Below, piece after piece: positions 1-8,872 of a DNA stretch of 64,000 bases. The DNA comes from CAYVBJ01 sp964415185. Its GTDB lineage: Bacteria; Bacteroidota; Rhodothermia; Balneolales; Balneolaceae. The DNA lies in assembly GCA_964415185.1 (NCBI GenBank), contig CAYPZI010000002.1, positions 1 through 64,000 on the forward strand. Reading direction: 5' to 3'. The notes below the pieces were generated by a model. That model worked only from the letters and a program-made list of their open reading frames with translations. It was not told the origin of the DNA and searched no databases. The translations under genes were made by a program, and so were the position numbers. Within the stretch, counting starts at the first letter, position 1. The number at the start of each line of letters is the position of its first letter.

Positions 1-202
1 TGAATTCACGAACCTAATTCATGTTGACTTCCCGAGTTTAAAAATCAATATCGCAATATAAACTGAAAATATTTCACTGACAGAACAGCAACCGGCAAGT
101 GCTAGTGCATAAACATAAATCAAAAATTCCGAACAAGTGATGAATACAATTTGGCCCGTATGTCGAGATAAAGGCCTTGAAAGATCACCTGTCAAAAATT
201 AT

Positions 203-637
203 TTACTTGTTCAGTGTATATGTCAGGTCAATATCACAATTCAGTACTTTGGAAACGGGGCATCCTGCTTTGGCTCCTTTTGCAATATTATCGAATTTCT
301 CTTCGGAAATACCCGGGACTTTTGCTTTCAGTTTTAAAAGAATTCGGGTAATAGCCCATCCTCCATTCTCCTTGTCGAGTGTGAGTTCTGCTTCTGTGTT
401 CAGCTCATCCGGCTCAAAACCCTCTTTTCCGAGCTCTACACTCAGCGCCATTGCAAAACACCCCGCGTGGGCCGCTGCAATCAACTCTTCCGGATTTGTT
501 CCGAGTTTACCGTCTTCATTTTCAAACCGGGTTTTTATGGAGTAAGGCTGTTTATCAAACACACCGCTTGGTGTATCGAGAGTGCCTGAACCTTTCATTC
601 CTGACCCTTTCCAGATTGCCTTCGCTGTTCTTTTCAT
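203..637 (-). CDS. OsmC family peroxiredoxin-like protein
   Basis: A 144-residue protein of the OsmC/Ohr fold, a family that reduces organic hydroperoxides with a pair of cysteines. The two expected cysteines are present, Cys60 in the motif HAGCFAM and Cys126 in AGCPVSK, and the length is normal for the OsmC branch. No signal peptide is seen, so it should be cytoplasmic. It stands alone on the minus strand, about 130 bases after the end of hemF, and its downstream side (positions 1-202) holds no recognisable gene. The family is clear; the natural substrate is not shown by the sequence. Confidence 0.93.
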   Translation of the reverse strand: MKRTAKAIWKGSGMKGSGTLDTPSGVFDKQPYSIKTRFENEDGKLGTNPEELIAAAHAGCFAMALSVELGKEGFEPDELNTEAELTLDKENGGWAITRILLKLKAKVPGISEEKFDNIAKGAKAGCPVSKVLNCDIDLTYTLNK

Positions 638-765
638 TATAAACTCCTTTTATGGTTAGTATTTTAATTTATTTTCATCCTTACAACAGATCCGATACTT
701 AATGCATTCAATATGCTATTCATCGGCGAATATTTCCAGTAAGAAGCGAAAAATCACTCAAAAAT

Positions 766-1701
766 TTATACCCATTCCCTTGGATTTTTCAGAACGGTTA
801 AAAGCTCAGCTTCCCCGCTGTTTTTCTCAGGTTCAAAATCATAATCCCAGCGTACCCTCGGCGGCAGGCTCATAAAAATGGATTCGATTCTGCCTTTTGT
901 TTTTATACCGAATAGTGTACCACGGTCATGAACGAGGTTAAATTCAACATACCTGCCGCGCCGTATTTCCTGCCAATACCGGTGTTTCTCATTCCAGGGT
1001 TCTGATCTTCGCTTTTGCACTATCGGGAGATAGCTTTCAAGGAATGATTTTCCGCAATCGGTAACAAAATCATACCAATCCATAACGGATTTTTCAAAGT
1101 CATCTTCTCTGAGGTAGTCAAAAAACAGGCCGCCAACGCCCCTCGCTTCTTCCCGGTGAGCATTGTAAAAATACTCATCACATTCTTTTTTAAAAGCGGG
1201 ATAGAAACGTGAATCATGTTTATCACAGGTATTTTTAAAAACTTTATGAAAATGAGCAGCATCTTCTTCGAAAAGATAATAGGGTGAAAGGTCTGCGCCG
1301 CCTCCGAACCAGCGGTCAACGGAATTTTCCAGGCTTTCATCCTTGAACAGTTCAAAATACCGGAAATTGGCATGAACTGTTGGAATCATCGGGCTTTCGG
1401 GATGAAGCACGAGGGAAATGCCACCGGCCCAGAAGTATCCATCTTCAACCCTGAAATGTTTTTTCACTTCTTCCGGAAGTTCGCCATAAACCACTGATGT
1501 ATTAACCCCGCCTTTTTCGAATATTTTCCCCTTTTCTATCACTTTTGTATTGCCTCCACCTCCGCCGTCGCGCTCCCAGCGGTCAGCCCTGAATCTCTTC
1601 ATTCCGTCCTCTTTCTCCAAAACAGTACAGATTTCAAACTGTAAATCATTAATGTAATCAGAAAACTGTTCCCTGAGACTCCTGCTTCGATCCGGCTTCA
1701 T
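766..1701 (-). CDS. hemF: Oxygen-dependent coproporphyrinogen III oxidase HemF
   Basis: This enzyme converts coproporphyrinogen III to protoporphyrinogen IX with molecular oxygen, a late step of haem synthesis in the cytoplasm. The 311-residue length fits the family. Characteristic stretches are visible: a glycine-rich run after WERDG (about residues 42-50), HANFRYFE (about 110-117) and WFGGGADLSPYYL (about 131-143), plus the C-terminal SLPPRVRWDY. It is the last gene of a tightly spaced minus-strand run and follows an EnvC-like gene by 13 bases. The oxygen requirement points to an aerobic lifestyle. Confidence 0.96.
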   Translation of the reverse strand: MKPDRSRSLREQFSDYINDLQFEICTVLEKEDGMKRFRADRWERDGGGGGNTKVIEKGKIFEKGGVNTSVVYGELPEEVKKHFRVEDGYFWAGGISLVLHPESPMIPTVHANFRYFELFKDESLENSVDRWFGGGADLSPYYLFEEDAAHFHKVFKNTCDKHDSRFYPAFKKECDEYFYNAHREEARGVGGLFFDYLREDDFEKSVMDWYDFVTDCGKSFLESYLPIVQKRRSEPWNEKHRYWQEIRRGRYVEFNLVHDRGTLFGIKTKGRIESIFMSLPPRVRWDYDFEPEKNSGEAELLTVLKNPREWV

Positions 1702-1714
1702 ATATCTGGGTTTA

Positions 1715-2965
1715 TCACGGAAGAGACTTTTGAAGCCAGTTTACCGGGTTCACATTCTCATGCCCATCCCTGATCAGAAAGAACAACACCTCGCCCTTTA
1801 TAGAATTTTTGTCCCCGGAAAGACCTATTACGTCTCCCTGCCGAAGTACCTGGTTTTTTCGCACAAAGACATCAGTCAGGTTTCCATATGCCGTATTGTA
1901 GTTCCCGTGATTTACGATTACCACCGTTCCAAATCCCTTTATAGGCTCAATTGCATAAACAATACCTTCGCTTACCGTGTAAACGGATGATTTAGCTGGG
2001 GCAGCAATATCAATACCCGGATTATCTGTTTTTGTAGCAAAGACGGGATGTGTTCTGATTCCAAATTTTTCGGTTATCGTTCCATTTTCAACCGGCCAGG
2101 GCAGCTTGCCTTTTTTTCCGGCAAATTCCGATTCAAAAGCATCCAGCTCTTCCCGGTTTACCACCGATCTCAATACCGAGGCAGAACCACCTTCTCTTTC
2201 TGCGTTCCTGATTTTTTGCTCTTCTTCGTAAAGCCGGTTCAATGTATTATTAAGTTGTTCAGCCTGTTCTTCAACGATAGCAAGCTGATTCCGGATATTA
2301 TTTCTATCCCTTCTGAGTAATTCTATATTCTTTTTCTGCTGTTTTTCTTTTTCTGCCAGTTCATTCATTTCTTTTCCAATTTCAGCAAGAGCTTCCTCGT
2401 TTCTGTCTCTTGCTTTTTCAAGATCCTTTTTGGCAATTTCAAGCTGTTCCTGGGTTTCACGAATCTCATTTGCCTGAGCCTGCTGATACTGATCAAATCT
2501 GGATAAATAGAAAGACCTTACAAGGAGCTGATTCATGGATGAGGATGTCAATAAAAGAGCCACCTCGTTAGACCTGCCGTATTTGTAGAGATAAGTCAAG
2601 GTTTCTTTGTAGCGGCGGATCAGGTCAGTTAGCTTATTTTCAAGCTCCTTTTGTTGTGTCTGGATCAGTTGTATCTCTTCATTGATCTTCTTTTGCTCTT
2701 CACGCATAGAAACCAGCTTTTGTTGCTGAAGCGCAATCACCCTGTTTAGATCAAGGTACTGGTTATATTGCTGTTCAAAACGATCGGTGGCAAATTCCAG
2801 CCTCTCATTGTATTCGCTGATCTGGCGGTTCAAAACATCAATTTTTTCCCTGGCCTGGTTTTGCTGTTCAACAATCTCGCTTCTTCGATCTTCATATGTA
2901 GATTGTGCATATACCAGGTCGGTGGCAAATATAAAAATCAGGCAAATGGCTACGATCAATCGCAT
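1715..2965 (-). CDS. EnvC-like murein hydrolase activator with degenerate M23 domain
   Basis: A 416-residue exported protein: signal peptide at residues 1-20 (cleavage after VYA), a long coiled coil at about 25-255, and a C-terminal LytM/M23 domain at about 285-412. In active M23 enzymes zinc is held by HxxxD and by HxH. Here the first histidine is Asn315 (NPGID, with Asp319 kept), the LHFEIR-type motif reads LFFLIR with Phe395, and the TxYxHL histidine is Asn362. Loss of these residues suggests a non-catalytic activator of cell-wall amidases, as known for EnvC and NlpD. It sits between a DUF4292 lipoprotein gene and hemF. Confidence 0.88.
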   Translation of the reverse strand: MRLIVAICLIFIFATDLVYAQSTYEDRRSEIVEQQNQAREKIDVLNRQISEYNERLEFATDRFEQQYNQYLDLNRVIALQQQKLVSMREEQKKINEEIQLIQTQQKELENKLTDLIRRYKETLTYLYKYGRSNEVALLLTSSSMNQLLVRSFYLSRFDQYQQAQANEIRETQEQLEIAKKDLEKARDRNEEALAEIGKEMNELAEKEKQQKKNIELLRRDRNNIRNQLAIVEEQAEQLNNTLNRLYEEEQKIRNAEREGGSASVLRSVVNREELDAFESEFAGKKGKLPWPVENGTITEKFGIRTHPVFATKTDNPGIDIAAPAKSSVYTVSEGIVYAIEPIKGFGTVVIVNHGNYNTAYGNLTDVFVRKNQVLRQGDVIGLSGDKNSIKGEVLFFLIRDGHENVNPVNWLQKSLP

Positions 2966-2967
2966 GA

Positions 2968-3726
2968 TTATATTTTTCTGAGTGGTATGTTATTGGGGAT
3001 ATTTATAGTCAGCTCCGGCAAAGAACTGTTTACATTCAGGCTTTGAACTAAAAAAACTACCCGGGATTTTCCGTCTGAGCTTAAAATGGTAATTTTTCTT
3101 GGAAGTTCAAACCCTTCAATTTCGTCATATCCCTCGTATACAATTTCCCTGTAGGGCGAGTTCCGGGACCAGTTCAGCTTTCGGATATATCCCGTATCTT
3201 TTTCAACGAATACCTTGCCGCCGCTATTAAGAATACCGACCCAAAAACTGTTGTCTTCCATAACAGATGTAATCTTTTCGTCAGCTAACCGGTAATTCAA
3301 AAGATCGATCAGGTTTACGGATGCCAGGGAACCAATATCACTCCCGCCGCTTTTTGATATTGGTGAGATACGGGCATATTTGTCAATTTTATTATAAACC
3401 AGAACCGAATCATTACCCACTAATACCTGTCCGCCTTCAATTCCGGCTGCAGACCTGATATGAAGCAAGCTCGTTTCTCTGTCTGAATAAAACTCTATCG
3501 TCACCCGGTCATTCCCGCCTTCCTGGCTGACAAGCGCCCTGCCCTTACCCTTTACCTGCATTAATTCATCTGCTGAATTTTGATTTATTATTTTTATAAG
3601 CGAATCCGGGCTTAGATCCGATTGGCCCAATTCCCCGTTTTCAACCAGCTCTTTACCGGTTGTGCAGCCCAATGCAAAAACAACCATTATCATCCAAAGA
3701 ATATGTAAACTGAAAAAACGATTCAA
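2968..3726 (-). CDS. DUF4292 lipoprotein
   Basis: A 252-residue predicted lipoprotein. A short hydrophobic leader ends in the lipobox FALGC with acylated Cys21, followed by an Asp/Glu-rich linker. The rest is beta-rich and resembles the DUF4292 family, which appears related to LolA/LolB-like lipoprotein-handling folds. The gene is packed 4 bases after a TPR gene and 2 bases before an EnvC-like gene. This TPR - DUF4292 - EnvC order is, to my knowledge, common in Bacteroidota and suggests a shared envelope role. The molecular function is unproven. Confidence 0.8.
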   Translation of the reverse strand: MNRFFSLHILWMIMVVFALGCTTGKELVENGELGQSDLSPDSLIKIINQNSADELMQVKGKGRALVSQEGGNDRVTIEFYSDRETSLLHIRSAAGIEGGQVLVGNDSVLVYNKIDKYARISPISKSGGSDIGSLASVNLIDLLNYRLADEKITSVMEDNSFWVGILNSGGKVFVEKDTGYIRKLNWSRNSPYREIVYEGYDEIEGFELPRKITILSSDGKSRVVFLVQSLNVNSSLPELTINIPNNIPLRKI

Positions 3727-3730
3727 AATG

Positions 3731-5431
3731 TTATGGGTTCAGTTTATCTTTAAGGTAGTCCCTGCCGGGATCTTCATCCAGTGCACGCTGCCACCATTTA
3801 AGTGCATTATTCGTCTCGCCAAGTTTGTCATAAACATCTCCGAGATGTTCAAAAACTTCTGCGCTTGCATCGCCTTTTTCAACCGATGCCATAATATAAC
3901 GCAGGGCTTCATCATAATTTTGTTCCAGGTAATAAATCCAGCCAATCGTGTCGAGATATGCCGAATTCTCAGGCTCCATCCGAATCGCTTTCAATGCAAG
4001 CTCTTTCGCATACTCAAGCCTTTCTCCTCTGATTGACATAAAATATGCGTAATTATTCATCGCATTGTGATTGTTGGGATCGAGTTTTAAGGATGTTTCA
4101 TACGCTTTAACCGCGTCCTGCCAGCGATCCTGATCCGCATAGGCATCTCCAAGCGTGCTGTAGATGACAGACCTGAAATTGCTTCTTGCCGAAGAAAGAG
4201 TGGCATCTTCAAGCCATTGAATTGCCTCCTCGTGTTGATTTTTCAGCATATAGGACGCACCGGTAAAAAATTGAATAAAAGCATCGTCGGGAACATACTT
4301 GTTTGCTGAATCCGAATTGGCAATGACTTCATCGTATCGCTGTTCCGTAAAAAGAAGCTGCATTCTTTGCCTCCATGCGTCCGGCTGATCAGGCATCACA
4401 TCTGTAGCTTTTTCAAGCTTTTCAAGAGCAGAGTCAATATTCTCTTTTTGAAGATAAAACTCTGCAGACATCAGATGAGCCGGTCCGAAATCCGGTTCTG
4501 CATCACTAAATCGGCTCAGTACCCGTTCGGTTTCATTCTCAAGTAACTTCTGCGAGGGGCGCCTTTGATATTCATTGTAGATGTACCGTGCCAGTTCCAT
4601 TTTTTGATTAGGGCCGATCAGAGGGTCATCAATCATACTGATAAAGGTATTGGCGAGGCTGTCCCACTTTGCTTCCTTAATGTACAAATCGGCAAGCAGA
4701 ATCAGAGTTTGAGGATCTCTCTGGTTTCTTTCACGCGCCTCCAGCAACACTTCTCTTGCGGCCTCCCTCTCGTCAAGGTTTTCGTAAAACTGGCTGAGCA
4801 TATGGAGGGTAGTCAGGTTATCGGGCTCAATTTTTCGCATTTCCTGAAGTTGAACCAGGGCCGAATCCCGCATTTTGAGAGCATTGAAATTCCTGAATTT
4901 CTGAAGATAGATATCAAAAACAGGGCCTCTCAATTCCAGTATTCGGTTATATACCTTGTTTGCCTCTAATAACTTGCCAAAATCAATATATATCCCTGCA
5001 AGGCTGTACATGATATCCATTTCATCGGGATGATGCCTGAGCGCCTCTCTTAGAGCCTCAATGGTTGCATCGTTTTGGCCTGCCTTGCGATAGATTTCTG
5101 CAAGCTTGAGATGATACCACTTGTTTTCGGGATCACTTTTTACGGCATTTTTTCCGTAATACGCTGCATTTACAAGGTCACCGAGAGCTGCATATGCATC
5201 TGCAAGTGCAAAATTTACTCCGCCACTCTCAGGCAACTTCAGGTAAGCGGCAGTCAAAAGGTCAAGAGCTTCTTCGTAATCTCCATTTTCAAAAGCCGTA
5301 ACGCCATCGATATAAGACTGGATTGCTCCGGCATTGTCAACGGAAATTTCTTTCAAACTTCCATCCTGCTGAGCGTACACCGGCAGAGTTATAAGACAGA
5401 GGATAAATATTGTAAATGAAATTTTTTTCAC
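3731..5431 (-). CDS. Exported tetratricopeptide-repeat protein
   Basis: A periplasmic or membrane-attached TPR protein of about 566 residues with many helical repeats through its length. Clear TPR units include those around the words YSTLGDAYADQDRW and EHLGDVYDKLGE. I chose the GTG at 5431 because it directly starts a good signal peptide, VKKISFTIFILCLITLPVYA followed by QQDG. An in-frame ATG at 5512 would add 27 residues before the signal sequence and overlap the upstream gene by 8 bases, so it remains an alternative. TPR proteins act as scaffolds; the partner may be the DUF4292 lipoprotein or EnvC-like factor encoded just downstream. Confidence 0.85.
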   Translation of the reverse strand: MKKISFTIFILCLITLPVYAQQDGSLKEISVDNAGAIQSYIDGVTAFENGDYEEALDLLTAAYLKLPESGGVNFALADAYAALGDLVNAAYYGKNAVKSDPENKWYHLKLAEIYRKAGQNDATIEALREALRHHPDEMDIMYSLAGIYIDFGKLLEANKVYNRILELRGPVFDIYLQKFRNFNALKMRDSALVQLQEMRKIEPDNLTTLHMLSQFYENLDEREAAREVLLEARERNQRDPQTLILLADLYIKEAKWDSLANTFISMIDDPLIGPNQKMELARYIYNEYQRRPSQKLLENETERVLSRFSDAEPDFGPAHLMSAEFYLQKENIDSALEKLEKATDVMPDQPDAWRQRMQLLFTEQRYDEVIANSDSANKYVPDDAFIQFFTGASYMLKNQHEEAIQWLEDATLSSARSNFRSVIYSTLGDAYADQDRWQDAVKAYETSLKLDPNNHNAMNNYAYFMSIRGERLEYAKELALKAIRMEPENSAYLDTIGWIYYLEQNYDEALRYIMASVEKGDASAEVFEHLGDVYDKLGETNNALKWWQRALDEDPGRDYLKDKLNP

Positions 5432-5504
5432 AGAAAAAGTATTTATTTCGGATGCAGGTAAGATAACGGTTTTCTTCGTTATGATTGTATATTTAAGTAG
5501 TTCA

Positions 5505-6248
5505 TCATCCAATTGCTTTTCTAAACAGATTCAATTCCTTAAATGAAGGGAGCATTCTTGACCCGTACCAGCTAAACCATTCGCCATTTGTCAATATTAC
5601 TTTCGATTTATTGCACTTTTTCTCTACTTCTTCAATATGCTTTTCTTTAAAAGGATATGGTTCACTGCTCAAAAAAATATAATCCGGGTTTCGTTTGGCG
5701 ATTTCGGAAAGGTTAACTTTTGGGTACCGAAGTTTATCGGAATAGATATTTCGCAGTTTATAATGTGACAAAACCGAGTTTATGTATGTATCTCCGCCTG
5801 CCACCATCCATGGATTCCTCCAGATAAAATAAGCTGCACTTTTTACCGGCTCATCCGGAGACAGCTCAAGCTGCGCCAGAATGGAATCGACAAGTTTTTT
5901 CGCTTTGTTCTTTACATCAAATATTTCACCAATTTCAATGATCGTAATAAGCGCCTCTTCAACAGAAGAAATATCGGTTAAATAAATACGGAAGCCGGAA
6001 GAAAGTTCATCGATATCTTCCTTCCGGTTTTCTTCCTTGTTCGCGATTATGATTTCCGGATTACTTTCTCGGATTTTATCCAAATTTGGATTTTTTGTGC
6101 CTCCGACTATCGGGATATCCCTTAAAGCCTCTTCAGGATGAATACAAAACCTGGTTCTGCCAACCAGATTTTCCCTAAGGCCAAGATCAATAAGTAACTC
6201 TGTCAGGCTTGGTACCAGACTTATAACTTTCTTTGGCTGTTTCATCAA
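5505..6248 (-). CDS. BtuF-like helical-backbone metal receptor family protein without signal peptide
   Basis: A 247-residue protein resembling the periplasmic substrate-binding components of cobalamin and iron-chelate ABC transporters. It shows an N-terminal ISLVPSLTELL segment and the WRNPWMVAGGDTYINSVL stretch at about residues 143-160. Unlike true BtuF it starts right at the mature fold, with no signal peptide or lipobox, so it should be cytoplasmic. No permease or ATPase gene is adjacent. It is the first gene of the TPR - DUF4292 - EnvC - hemF run. A role in handling cobalamin or haem-like ligands is possible, but I cannot establish it. Confidence 0.85.
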   Translation of the reverse strand: MMKQPKKVISLVPSLTELLIDLGLRENLVGRTRFCIHPEEALRDIPIVGGTKNPNLDKIRESNPEIIIANKEENRKEDIDELSSGFRIYLTDISSVEEALITIIEIGEIFDVKNKAKKLVDSILAQLELSPDEPVKSAAYFIWRNPWMVAGGDTYINSVLSHYKLRNIYSDKLRYPKVNLSEIAKRNPDYIFLSSEPYPFKEKHIEEVEKKCNKSKVILTNGEWFSWYGSRMLPSFKELNLFRKAIG

Positions 6249-6284
6249 AATAAACTAGTTTTTTGACGATGGTAATATGCCGAA

Positions 6285-6363
6285 AAACCCGCAAAGTTTC
6301 CTTTCTGAAATGGCAGTATGTCGGGAAATTTGCTGAAACCCTGAGTTACAACTTTGCGGGTTT
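6285..6363. repeat. 14-bp perfect inverted repeat in intergenic region
   Basis: The arm AAACCCGCAAAGTT at 6285-6298 is exactly repeated in inverse at 6350-6363, with a 51-base loop. It lies between the AhpD-like gene and the BtuF-like gene, both on the minus strand. It could be a long-loop hairpin in the transcript, a binding site pair or a repeat element. No T-run marks it as a classical terminator. Confidence 0.6.
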
Positions 6364-6395
6364 ACAATTGACATGACAATAGTTTATCCTTCTGT

Positions 6396-6959
6396 TTATT
6401 CGTAATTATATCCCTTTATCTCTTCTTCAGAAAAATCGACTCCCAAACCGAGTACAATCCTGTTCACAAAATTAAAATAGGCAATGACCTGGGTGGCATC
6501 CAGTATAGCTCTGTCCGAAAATCCGTGGTCCCGCAATTTTTTTATTCGATTTTTTCTGTCGCCCTCAGCAGGAGTTTCCGTTAGATGTTCGGCATACTCA
6601 CAAAGAGCCATATCCTCTTCTGACAGATCTAATTTTTTGTAATTCTGTGACAACAGGCCTGTCTTTTCATTGTCTTTCCAAAAATGGTTTAACGCCTCCG
6701 CATGATGCCGGATACAGTATTCACACCGGTTAGCTGCCGAAACGACAACTGCTATCATTTCTCGCTGGTAACGTTTTAGCGGCGACTTCCCGAACATGGT
6801 TGCCATGTACAGATCCATGTGGGCAACCAGTGCTTTTGGATTCAGGCTTTGGATTTTATGTACTTCGGCAATTTTACCCCTTGTTGAGATCAAATCCTCA
6901 TAAATTTCTCTTATTTCTCCCCCGGCATTTTCGTAATCAACAGTTTCGATGTATGGCAT
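6396..6959 (-). CDS. AhpD-like carboxymuconolactone decarboxylase family protein
   Basis: A 187-residue cytoplasmic protein of the peroxidase-related branch of the AhpD/CMD superfamily. The redox motif is intact: Cys79-x2-Cys82 followed by His86 in RCEYCIRHHAEAL. I chose the ATG at 6959 (MPYIETVDY) because it leaves the upstream kinase gene free of overlap; a start at 6992 would add 11 residues and overlap the kinase end by 29 bases. In the family this motif gives alkylhydroperoxidase-type thiol activity. The gene follows the sensor kinase by 4 bases and may be co-transcribed with it. Confidence 0.9.
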   Translation of the reverse strand: MPYIETVDYENAGGEIREIYEDLISTRGKIAEVHKIQSLNPKALVAHMDLYMATMFGKSPLKRYQREMIAVVVSAANRCEYCIRHHAEALNHFWKDNEKTGLLSQNYKKLDLSEEDMALCEYAEHLTETPAEGDRKNRIKKLRDHGFSDRAILDATQVIAYFNFVNRIVLGLGVDFSEEEIKGYNYE

Positions 6960-6963
6960 TATA

Positions 6964-8691
6964 TTAATTATGGATGGTTTTATCAGATTCACCCTGCTTA
7001 ACGAAAGTACTGGATGAACCTTTTATTTCAGCTTTTTCAAAACTGAAAGTTACGGCAGTCCCCCGATCATTCAAAAATTCAATTTCACCCTCAAGCTGCT
7101 GAACAAGTGATTGAATTAAGGTATAACCAAGGCTGTTGCCCTGGCCCGGCTCAAAATTTTCGGGAAATCCTGACCCGTTGTCAGCAACTGTAACAAAAAC
7201 CCGTCCGTTCTTGTTCTTCAAAGAGATAATTATTTCCCTGTCATGAGTTTTGTTAAAATCCTTGAATGCATGCTTAAATGAGTTATTTACCAACTCACTT
7301 ATCAGAATTCCCGAGGGTATAGCCTGGTTTACGTTCAAAGTAACCTGTTCGCCTTTAACCTTGATAATGCAAGGATAACTGCTTGAATTCAGTGTGTTAT
7401 ATAATTTTTCCGACAACTCTTTTAAATAAGATTTAAAATGAATATTTGTAAAACTTTGATTTGCATACAACTGTTCGTGCACCGATGCCATCGATAAAAC
7501 CCTGGAGACACTCGATTGCATTACTTTTTTCGTCTCCGGCTGATTTGCATTATCCGATTCAAGTTCAAGCAGTCCGGCTATCAGTGCAAGGTTATTCTTT
7601 ACCCTGTGATGAATTTCAGCAAGCAGTACTTCTTTCTCTTCAAGGGCCCTTTGTAATTTATTTTGAGACTTAACCCTTTGAGAGATGTCCTGACCGTATA
7701 TATGAAACTTGTTAAGGGAGGGTAAGTAGTAAATCTTTTGCTCATAAATGACTTCATCAATTTCAAGTTCCCGTGTCTTGCAATTTGACTTTCCAAATGT
7801 GGCCGGATCAAAGAGATCATGATTGCATGAAAGAAACGGATGTTCCAATTTTTCAATATTCAGATGAGGAAAATACCGGAGAGCTGCATCATTGCAGTAG
7901 TTAAGCTGTTTATCACCGGTAATTTCCACAATTGGATTGGGATTCATACTTGGAAATTTTGAAAGCCGTTCGGTTTCCCGATTTGCTTTTTGGAGTTCCC
8001 TGAACCCTTTCAGCCAGTTTTTTGAAAGCATTAAACCGACTGAAACCAGAAAAATACTGATAAGCACAACAGCAGCTATAAACACATTTCTTATCAGAGA
8101 TGAAATTGACCTGAATTCCCTGAGAAGTGAAATTTGTTCTTCGGTTGTAATTATATTGAGCCCCTCTGCAAGGTTCAGCATCTGGCTGATCGAAATCTGG
8201 CTGTCGGGATTTTTCAATTCATTCTTTACATAATCACCGAGTTGTTCAAACAGCTCCACCTGCTGATGATAATTTTGCCATTTATCAAATATGTCCCTGT
8301 AAGAACTGAAAGTCCTCATGAATTCCATAAAGTAAACCAGTTTACTGACCTCAATTTCGTTTACAATGTCATAATCAAGGGTTCTGAGTACCATTTCACG
8401 GTTGGGTCGATCCATGCTCATTTCATAAAGTGCTTTTTGGATATTATCCATGACACCAACCGACTCCCTGAAATGATTATACTGCTCTTCATCACCTGTA
8501 TTCATGTAGGATATGAGATGTATAACCGCACGCTGCTGCGACTGTGTCCAGAGTGAGTGGTAGGAAATGAACGTCTGTGTAGCGGAAAAGAGGTTTAAGA
8601 CTGTCCATGATAATGTAATTATCAGTGCAGTTGATATAATAAAAAAAATAAGAATATTCCTTGCACGTTTCTTTAATCTATGTGCCGTCAT
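6964..8691 (-). CDS. Membrane sensor histidine kinase, HisKA_2 type
   Basis: A 575-residue kinase. It has a membrane segment at about 12-34, an external helical sensor region at about 35-200, a second membrane segment at about 201-222, a PAS-like domain at about 245-340, a HisKA_2 domain and a HATPase domain. The phospho-acceptor motif HHRVKNNLALIAGLL starts at His361, the N-box is ELVNNSFKHAF around Asn470, and the G1 box is ADNGSG around Asp504. HisKA_2 kinases often signal through unusual or stand-alone regulators. No response regulator lies beside it, so its partner is unknown. An AhpD-like gene follows by 4 bases, and a DUF3179 gene is divergent upstream. Confidence 0.93.
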   Translation of the reverse strand: MTAHRLKKRARNILIFFIISTALIITLSWTVLNLFSATQTFISYHSLWTQSQQRAVIHLISYMNTGDEEQYNHFRESVGVMDNIQKALYEMSMDRPNREMVLRTLDYDIVNEIEVSKLVYFMEFMRTFSSYRDIFDKWQNYHQQVELFEQLGDYVKNELKNPDSQISISQMLNLAEGLNIITTEEQISLLREFRSISSLIRNVFIAAVVLISIFLVSVGLMLSKNWLKGFRELQKANRETERLSKFPSMNPNPIVEITGDKQLNYCNDAALRYFPHLNIEKLEHPFLSCNHDLFDPATFGKSNCKTRELEIDEVIYEQKIYYLPSLNKFHIYGQDISQRVKSQNKLQRALEEKEVLLAEIHHRVKNNLALIAGLLELESDNANQPETKKVMQSSVSRVLSMASVHEQLYANQSFTNIHFKSYLKELSEKLYNTLNSSSYPCIIKVKGEQVTLNVNQAIPSGILISELVNNSFKHAFKDFNKTHDREIIISLKNKNGRVFVTVADNGSGFPENFEPGQGNSLGYTLIQSLVQQLEGEIEFLNDRGTAVTFSFEKAEIKGSSSTFVKQGESDKTIHN

Positions 8692-8798
8692 GATATACTT
8701 AAATAATTGCTATTTAATAAATTACAAACCGGAAATCTATTTTTTTAAAACCTTTCAAAAAAACCAAATTACCATTATCCATGAATTAATTAGATGCT

Positions 8799-8816
8799 TG
8801 TTACAGAAATGTTACA
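8799..8816. promoter_or_regulatory. Direct repeat TGTTACA x2, possible operator
   Basis: TGTTACA occurs at 8799-8805 and again at 8810-8816, a period of 11 bases or about one helical turn. It lies in the divergent region between the sensor kinase and the DUF3179 gene. A -7-like element TATACTTTA follows at 8837-8845. The arrangement suggests a protein binding site ahead of the DUF3179 promoter. It is short and could be chance in this AT-rich region. Confidence 0.3.
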
Positions 8817-8872
8817 AGTTCATTTAAATCTCTTTCTATACTTTACCACTAATCTGAAATTACAAATCAAAT

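Noticed and set aside
1..202. Possible end of an upstream gene at the window edge
   Set aside because: A TGA opens the window but no reading frame can be supported from the bases given.
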